Shown here piece after piece: positions 59,602 through 64,000 of a stretch of DNA of 64,000 nucleotides. The notes below the pieces were generated by a model that ran no database searches, had not been told where the DNA came from, and was given only the letters and a program-made list of their open reading frames with translations. Every line of letters starts with the position of its first letter. The stretch's first letter is position 1. The stretch comes from Streptomyces sp. NBC_00878 (lineage in GTDB: Bacteria; Actinomycetota; Actinomycetes; Streptomycetales; Streptomycetaceae). The stretch lies in assembly GCF_026341515.1 (NCBI RefSeq), contig NZ_JAPEOK010000001.1, positions 3,968,001-4,032,000 of the forward strand. The letters run 5' to 3'. A program made the translations under genes and the position numbers.

Positions 59602-59861
59602 GCCGACGATCGTACGAACGACCCTCGCCCTGATGAACCCGAAACATCCGTTCCCCCACTCACCCCCAACCGCGGCAGGCATCACCCGGCTCCGCCGTGC
59701 AGCGGTACAGGCATCAGATTCGCTTCGCCTCCGGCCTGAAGGCCGGAGCACTACGAATGGATTCCGGTAGCCGTCGGACAGGGCACTGCGGCTGCTCGCC
59801 ACGCGCGCGACGCCGCGGCCGGTTCCGTCGCCCTGAGCGGACGGCGACCTATTCTGACGGT

Positions 59862-60272
59862 ATGTCAGATGACAAGTCGTACGAACTGCTCGGTTTCGAC
59901 AACGTACTGCTGCCCGTCGGGGATCTCGACGAGGCGCTGGGCTTCTACGGGCGGGCCGGTTTCCCGGTGGCGTTCCGCCTCGACGAGGCCGGGATCGCCC
60001 TGCTGAAGGTGGGGAACGAGACTCCTGGCGTGCTGCTGCGCATGGACGAGGAGCTCGGACGACGGACACCGTCGTGGCCGGCGTGCCGCGTCTGGCTGGA
60101 GGTGCGGGACGCGCGGGCGACGGCGCGGGCGCTGACCGCGGCCGGGATCCAGCCCCTCGACGAGCCGTTCCCGGTGGCCACCGGCTGGACCGTCGAGATC
60201 GCGGATCCCTGGGGCAACGTCATCGGCTTCACGGACTACAGCAAGCGGCCGGAACTGGCGCGCGCCGACTGA
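59862..60272 (+). CDS. VOC family (glyoxalase/bleomycin-resistance fold) protein
   Basis: A 136-residue cytoplasmic protein starting at ATG 59862 (MSDDKSYELLGFDNVLLPVG). It has two beta-alpha-beta-beta-beta units: LLPVGDLDEALGFYGRAGF, then GIALLKVG, VWLEVRDARATARALTAAG and EIADPWGNVIGFTDYS. The usual DP(W/D)GN metal-site motif is present (ADPWGN). Members include glyoxalases, dioxygenases and drug-binding proteins; the substrate here is unknown. TATTCT at 59850-59855 lies 6 nt before the ATG and no Shine-Dalgarno is seen, so the mRNA may be leaderless. It lies just beyond the IS605-type element. Confidence 0.85.
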   Translation: MSDDKSYELLGFDNVLLPVGDLDEALGFYGRAGFPVAFRLDEAGIALLKVGNETPGVLLRMDEELGRRTPSWPACRVWLEVRDARATARALTAAGIQPLDEPFPVATGWTVEIADPWGNVIGFTDYSKRPELARAD

Positions 60273-60334
60273 GCCTCGCCCCCACCATCTCACTGCCTGA
60301 GCCGCAGCTCACACACGCACGCCCGACCATCGAC

Positions 60335-60393
60335 TTGAACGTGTTCAAAAACAGGTCTACATTCTTCCTCGACAGCGTTTTGAACGCGTTCAA
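60335..60393 (+). promoter_or_regulatory. Promoter with twin TTGAACGYGTTCAA operators
   Basis: TTGAAC (60335-60340), a 17-bp spacer and TACATT (60358-60363) make a good promoter. Operator 1, TTGAACGTGTTCAA (60335-60348), covers the -35. Operator 2, TTGAACGCGTTCAA (60380-60393), a perfect palindrome, lies just after the expected transcription start. Centres are 45 bp apart. The TetR protein encoded as third gene of the operon is the likely ligand. Confidence 0.72.
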
Positions 60394-60416
60394 GAAGTCG
60401 GGAAGGGGTGGGGACG

Positions 60417-60824
60417 ATGGACCTCACGGTCGTCGCGTATGTCATCTATCTGCTGGTCAGCGTGGCGCTGACGATCTGGGTGGCACGGACGCTCAGCAGC
60501 AACGGGCGGATCTTTCTGGCCGACGTGCTGCACGGGAACGAGAAGCTCGCGGACGCCGTCAACCACCTGCTGGTGGTGGGCTTCTACCTGGTGAACCTCG
60601 GCTTCGTGGCGCTCTATCTGAGCCAGGACGCCGAGATCGCCGACGCCCGCGGGGTGTTCGAGGCCCTGTCGCCGAAGCTCGGCGTGGTGCTGCTGGTGCT
60701 CGGTGCCATGCACCTGGGCAACGTGTACGTGCTCAACAAGATCCGGCGCCGGGGCCTCATGGAGCGCGAGCAGCAGCCGCCCGTGCCGCCGCAGGACTGG
60801 GTCGCTCCGGCGGCCGGGGCGTGA
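60417..60824 (+). CDS. Small integral membrane protein of unknown function
   Basis: A protein of about 135 residues; ATG 60417 (MDLTVVAYVIYLL) follows GGGGACG, with a GTG at 60408 as alternative. It has three probable membrane spans: VAYVIYLLVSVALTIWVA, LLVVGFYLVNLGFVALYL and LGVVLLVLGAMHLGNVYVL. A loop between the first two contains NGRIFLADVLHGNEKLADAV. The C-terminus is cytoplasmic and Pro-rich. I do not recognise the family by name. It is the first gene of an operon with a DCC-type protein and a TetR regulator; its stop overlaps the next start (GTGA). Confidence 0.75.
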   Translation: MDLTVVAYVIYLLVSVALTIWVARTLSSNGRIFLADVLHGNEKLADAVNHLLVVGFYLVNLGFVALYLSQDAEIADARGVFEALSPKLGVVLLVLGAMHLGNVYVLNKIRRRGLMEREQQPPVPPQDWVAPAAGA

Positions 60825-61345
60825 CCGCGATGGCCACCGCCACCACCCCGGACCGGGACGCCGCGCGCGTCCCGGTCCTCGGGCTCACCGTCCTGTACGA
60901 CGCGCAGTGCTCGCTCTGCGCCTTCCTGCGCGACTGGCTCGTACGGCAGCGCCAGTTGGTGCCCCTGGAGCTGGTGCCCGCCGCGTCGGAGGCCGCCCGG
61001 CGGCGCTTCCCGGGGCTCGACCACGCGGCGACGCTCGACGAGATCACCGTGGTCGGCGACGCGGGCCAGGTCTACCGGTCCACCGCCGCCTGGATCGTCA
61101 CCCTGTGGGCACTCGCCGAGCACCGCCCGACGGCCCACCGGCTCAGCACCCCGGCCGGGGCCCGCCTCGCGCGGGGCGCGGTCCTCGCCGCCGCCAAGTG
61201 GCGTGCGGGGCAGCGGGCGCGCAGGCAGCAGGGCGCCTGGGGCGGCGGCGCCTACTACGCGGCCGACGGATGGGCGTACCACCCGCGCGCGGGCTGGACC
61301 TACGACCCGCCCGCCTGCGACAGCGGCACCTGCGCGCCTCGTTAG
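60821..61345 (+). CDS. DCC family (DUF393) thiol-disulfide oxidoreductase-like protein
   Basis: A 174-residue protein starting at GTG 60821, coupled to the membrane protein gene by GTGA. The family signature is LTVLYDAQCSLCAFLRDWL, with the D-x-x-C-x-x-C motif, followed by LDEITVVGDAGQVYRSTAAW. The C-terminal ~50 residues are Gly/Tyr/Trp-rich (AYYAADGWAYHPRAGWTYDPP) and not part of the domain. Members are thought to be small redox proteins, but their biochemistry is poorly known. Together with the membrane protein and TetR gene it may form an envelope or redox response unit. Confidence 0.85.
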   Translation: MTAMATATTPDRDAARVPVLGLTVLYDAQCSLCAFLRDWLVRQRQLVPLELVPAASEAARRRFPGLDHAATLDEITVVGDAGQVYRSTAAWIVTLWALAEHRPTAHRLSTPAGARLARGAVLAAAKWRAGQRARRQQGAWGGGAYYAADGWAYHPRAGWTYDPPACDSGTCAPR

Positions 61346-61354
61346 GCTCTCTCC

Positions 61355-62131
61355 GTGCCAGCAGCGAAAGACAGTGCCAGTCGTCCGGACGGCCCCGCGG
61401 AGCCGGAGGGCCCCGCCCGGCCGTCCCGTGCGCCCGCCAAGAGCGAGCAGACCCGGGCCCTGATCCTGGAGACGGCGATGCGCCTGTTCCAGGAGCGGGG
61501 CTACGAGAAGACGACGATGCGGGCCATCGCCCAGGAGGCCGGGGTCTCCGTAGGCAACGCGTACTACTACTTCGCCGGCAAGGAACACCTGATCCAGGGC
61601 TTCTACGACCGGCTCGCCGCCGAGCACCGGGTGGCGGTCCGCGAGGTCCTGGAAGGGGAGACGGATCTGGAGGCCCGGATCGCCGGGGTCCTGAAGGCGT
61701 GGCTGGACGTGGCGACGCCGTACCACGAGTTCGCGGTGCAGTTCTTCAAGAACGCGGCCGATCCGGACAGCCCGCTCAGCCCGTTCTCCGCCGAGTCGGA
61801 GCACGCGCGCGTGGAGGCCATCGGGGTCTGCCGCGAGGTGCTGGCGGGCTCCAAGGCGAAGATCCCGGCGGAACTGCGGGAGGTGCTCCCCGAGTTGCTG
61901 TGGCTCTCCCAGATGGGGCTCGTCCTGTACTGGGTCTTCGACCGCACGGAGGGCCGCGAGCGCAGCTACCGCCTCGCCGAACGCGGCGCCCGGCTCACCT
62001 CGCTCGGCATCTCGCTGGCCCGCTTCCGCGTACTGCGGCCTCTGGTCCGCGAGGTGCACGAACTGTTCACGGACTTCCTGCCGGGGATGACGAACGCACT
62101 GCCCGACCCCGCCAAGAAGTCCGCGAAATAG
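61355..62131 (+). CDS. TetR family regulator, likely autoregulator of its operon
   Basis: A 258-residue protein starting at GTG 61355. A ~30-residue Pro/Ala/Glu-rich N-terminus precedes the HTH (ILETAMRLFQERGYEKTTMRAIAQEAGVSVGNAYYYFAGKEHLI). The ligand domain includes TPYHEFAVQFFKNAADPDSP and LPELLWLSQMGLVLYWVFDR. It is the third gene of the operon starting at 60417, so repression through the twin operators at 60335-60393 would be autoregulatory. The convergent MMPL gene ends 13 bp downstream, and the regulator might also control it. The effector is unknown; the domain type is used by fatty-acid- or drug-sensing TetR proteins. Confidence 0.9.
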   Translation: MPAAKDSASRPDGPAEPEGPARPSRAPAKSEQTRALILETAMRLFQERGYEKTTMRAIAQEAGVSVGNAYYYFAGKEHLIQGFYDRLAAEHRVAVREVLEGETDLEARIAGVLKAWLDVATPYHEFAVQFFKNAADPDSPLSPFSAESEHARVEAIGVCREVLAGSKAKIPAELREVLPELLWLSQMGLVLYWVFDRTEGRERSYRLAERGARLTSLGISLARFRVLRPLVREVHELFTDFLPGMTNALPDPAKKSAK

Positions 62132-62144
62132 CGCCCCCGCGCGG

Positions 62145-64000
62145 TCAGTTCACCGCGTCCACCTCGTCCTCCGCCAGTTCCACGTCGTACACCAGGGGTT
62201 CGGCGCCGACGATCACGTGCCGGGCTCGGGACGGGTGGTCGGTGGCTGTCACGGCCAGCAGGTACGTGCCCGCGGAGGGTACCGAGACGATGTACGAGCC
62301 GTCGGCCAGGGACGTCACCCGGTCGAGCTGGCGGCCGCCCTTGGAGAGCAGGGTCAGCGCGGCGCCCTCGACGGGGGCGCCGTCCGGGGTGCGGACGAAG
62401 CCGTGGATGACGGTCGAACCGCCGTCGGCGTCGGGCACGCGCGCGTGGGGCTCGGAAACCTCCTCCTCGCGGGGCTCGACCGCCAGGTGCGGCAGCCGCT
62501 TCTCCAGACCGGCGGGCAGCCACCAGTTGGAGTTCCCCAGGAGGTGCATCGCGGCCGGCACCAAGGCCGTACGCAGGATGAACGCGTCCAGCGCGACCGC
62601 CGCCGCGAGCCCGATGCCCGCCATCGCGCCCTCCATGTCGCCGCTCAGGACGAACGCGGAGAACACGCAGATCATGATCAGGGCCGCGCAGTTGATGACC
62701 CGGCTGGTCTCGGCGAGGCCGACCCGGACCGCCCGCGCGTTGTCCTTGGTGTGCACCCATTCCTCGTGCATGCGGCTCACCAGGAACACCTGGTAGTCCA
62801 TCGAGAGCCCGAAGAGCAGCGACAGCATGATGACCGGCAGGAAGGCCGTGATCGGCCCCTCCTTGCCGACGCCGATGAGTTCCGTGCCCCAGCCCCACTG
62901 GAAGATCGCGACCAGCACTCCGAAGGACGCGGCGGCCGCGATGAGGTTCATCAGGGCTGCCGTCAGCGGCACCACCAGGGAGCGGAAGGCCACCATCAGC
63001 AGCAGGAAGCCGAGCGAGATGATCGCCGCGACGAAGTACGGCAGCCGTTCCCCCGTGACGGCCGCGAAGTCCTTGAAGACGGCGGTCACGCCGCCCACAT
63101 GGGCCTCGGTCCCGGAGGCCGGGATCACGCCGTCCCGCAGGCGGTCGATGAGCTGGTCCGTCTGCTCGGACTGCGGTGACGTGGTCGGTACGACCTGGAT
63201 CACCGTGATGCCCTGCGAAGGCGGCGCGGCGGCCACCTGGGCGACGCCCTCGGTCGACCGGATCGTCGACACGAGCGCGTCCGCGTCACCGCCGTCCATG
63301 ACGACCTGGAGCGGACCGTTGAAGCCGGGCCCGAAGCCCTCCGCGAGCAGGTCGTACGCCTGCCGCGTGGTCGTCGAGTCCTGGTGGTTGCCCTGGTCGG
63401 TGGCGCCCAGCCGGATCGACAGGACGGGCAGCGCGAGGATCATCATCACGACCAGCGCCCCGGCGGCGACCGAGCGCGGCCGCTTCTCCACGTACGAGGA
63501 CCAGCGCGCCGCGAGGCCGCTCGCCTCCGCCGGTTCCGGTCCCGCCGCGGCGAGCCTGCGCCGCTGCCTGCGGCTGAGGACGCGCATGCCGAGCATGCCG
63601 AGGAGCGCGGGCAGCAGGGTGATCGCGGCGAGCACGCTGAGCACGACGGTCAGCGAGGTCGCGACGACCACGCCGTCCAGGAAGCGCATGTTCATCACGA
63701 GCATGCCGGCGAGCGCGATGCACACCGTGCCGCCCGCGAACAGCACGGCGCGGCCCGAGGTGTTGAGGGCCGTGACGGCGGACTCCTCGGGCTTCATGCC
63801 GCGCAGGATGCCGCGCCGGTGCCGCGTGACGATGAACAGCGCGTAGTCGATACCGACGCCGAGGCCGATCAACGAACCCAGCAGCGGGGCCACCTCGGGT
63901 ACGTCGGTGACATGGCTGAGCAGCGAGGTCCCCATCAGGCCGGTGCCGAGGGCCGCGATCGCGACGACGAGCGGCAGCAGCATCGCGAAGAGCGAGCCGA
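62145..64000 (-). CDS. MMPL-family RND transporter with C-terminal carboxypeptidase-regulatory-like domain (5' end outside window)
   Basis: The C-terminal ~615 residues of an MMPL/RND membrane transporter; the start lies beyond 64000. Visible parts are the end of the first transmembrane half (LIGLGVGIDYALFIVTRHRR, the proton-relay GxGxDY region), a soluble loop with GPGFNGPLQVVMDGGD, and the second transmembrane half (LLFGLSMDYQVFLVSRMHEEW). After the last span and VEPREEEVSEPHARVPDADG, an extra ~85-residue beta-sandwich follows: VIHGFVRTPDGAPVEGAALT and SLADGSYIVSVPSAGTYLLA, a CarboxypepD_reg/transthyretin-like domain not usual for MMPL proteins. It exports lipids or hydrophobic compounds. 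It is convergent with the TetR gene. Confidence 0.88.
   Translation of the reverse strand, partial: GSLFAMLLPLVVAIAALGTGLMGTSLLSHVTDVPEVAPLLGSLIGLGVGIDYALFIVTRHRRGILRGMKPEESAVTALNTSGRAVLFAGGTVCIALAGMLVMNMRFLDGVVVATSLTVVLSVLAAITLLPALLGMLGMRVLSRRQRRRLAAAGPEPAEASGLAARWSSYVEKRPRSVAAGALVVMMILALPVLSIRLGATDQGNHQDSTTTRQAYDLLAEGFGPGFNGPLQVVMDGGDADALVSTIRSTEGVAQVAAAPPSQGITVIQVVPTTSPQSEQTDQLIDRLRDGVIPASGTEAHVGGVTAVFKDFAAVTGERLPYFVAAIISLGFLLLMVAFRSLVVPLTAALMNLIAAAASFGVLVAIFQWGWGTELIGVGKEGPITAFLPVIMLSLLFGLSMDYQVFLVSRMHEEWVHTKDNARAVRVGLAETSRVINCAALIMICVFSAFVLSGDMEGAMAGIGLAAAVALDAFILRTALVPAAMHLLGNSNWWLPAGLEKRLPHLAVEPREEEVSEPHARVPDADGGSTVIHGFVRTPDGAPVEGAALTLLSKGGRQLDRVTSLADGSYIVSVPSAGTYLLAVTATDHPSRARHVIVGAEPLVYDVELAEDEVDAVN

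Larger units (their letters stand above)
58317..59760 (-). mobile_element. IS605-type element carrying only tnpB
   Basis: The element separates aldo-keto reductase sequence (up to 58316) from the VOC gene region. Its right end has a hairpin CCTCGCCC-TGAA-GGGCGAGG at 58327-58346 and ends in TTGA (58317-58320, TCAA on the element strand). Its left end has a hairpin CTCCGGCC-TGAA-GGCCGGAG at 59729-59748 with the same tetraloop. There are no terminal inverted repeats and no target duplication, as expected for the family. No tnpA is present, so mobility would need a transposase in trans. The left boundary is approximate. Confidence 0.8.

Noticed and set aside
60380..60393. Rex-type redox operator for TTGAACGCGTTCAA
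   Set aside because: It resembles TTGTGAACGCGTTCACAA only in the centre. A TetR gene in the same operon is a simpler owner of the site.

Overview
This window is a high-GC actinobacterial chromosome segment, almost certainly Streptomyces. Most genes start with GTG or ATG, several start regions look leaderless, and the gene content and order (nucleoside ABC operon, NulO/Kdn-type wall-polymer cluster, methylmalonyl-CoA mutase subunit, ECF sigma genes, sdhCDAB, whiJ-like module) resemble what I remember of the S. coelicolor SCO485x-SCO489x core region read backwards. That comparison is from memory and was not checked. No rRNA, tRNA or CRISPR array was found.

Layout. 1-6950: a minus-strand nucleoside uptake unit with two tandem BMP-type lipoproteins, a double-domain ATPase, two permeases and the first codons of a cytidine deaminase. 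Three copies of a CTACGCGCGTAG-like palindrome sit in front of the three separate start points, and a 169-bp hairpin element lies between the second lipoprotein gene and the ATPase gene. 7202-8422: an M20 amidohydrolase. 8974-18881: a surface glycopolymer cluster built on two divergent arms. The minus arm has a polysialyltransferase-like protein, a NulO synthase (NeuB), a fused cytidylyltransferase-HAD phosphatase and a DUF6716-type transferase. The plus arm has a GT2, a second polysialyltransferase-like protein, an acyltransferase and a methyltransferase. 18918-24379: a TetR/FAD-monooxygenase divergent pair with twin operators, a Uma2 protein, an orphan methylmalonyl-CoA mutase catalytic subunit and an L,D-transpeptidase lipoprotein. 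24600-27589: an ECF sigma factor with a membrane partner, then a collapsed relic of a second such pair. 27971-34991: a secreted PGRP amidase with FG-GAP repeats behind an attenuator-like leader, two conserved hypothetical genes, a GH20 hexosaminidase and an OHCU-decarboxylase-like protein without the expected catalytic residues. 35354-38784: sdhCDAB.

39127-57769 is the accessory half: a whiJ-like triad (HATPase, XRE-DUF5753, DUF397), a recombination scar with a tyrosine-integrase remnant, a 2,434-residue RHS/HINT polymorphic toxin with an overlapping immunity-gene candidate, a divergent secreted FG-GAP protein, a frameshifted serine hydrolase and a DUF4132 two-gene operon. 57897-59760: an aldo-keto reductase gene cut by an IS605-type element that carries tnpB alone. 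59862-64000: a VOC protein, a TetR-controlled three-gene operon with twin operators, and an MMPL transporter with an unusual C-terminal domain that runs off the window.

The most unusual observations are the 82-bp hairpin whose arm differences are all G:T on one strand, the low-GC toxin tip with its coupled neighbour, the TnpB element whose predicted guide reads into the gene it interrupts, and the collapsed sigma/partner relic.
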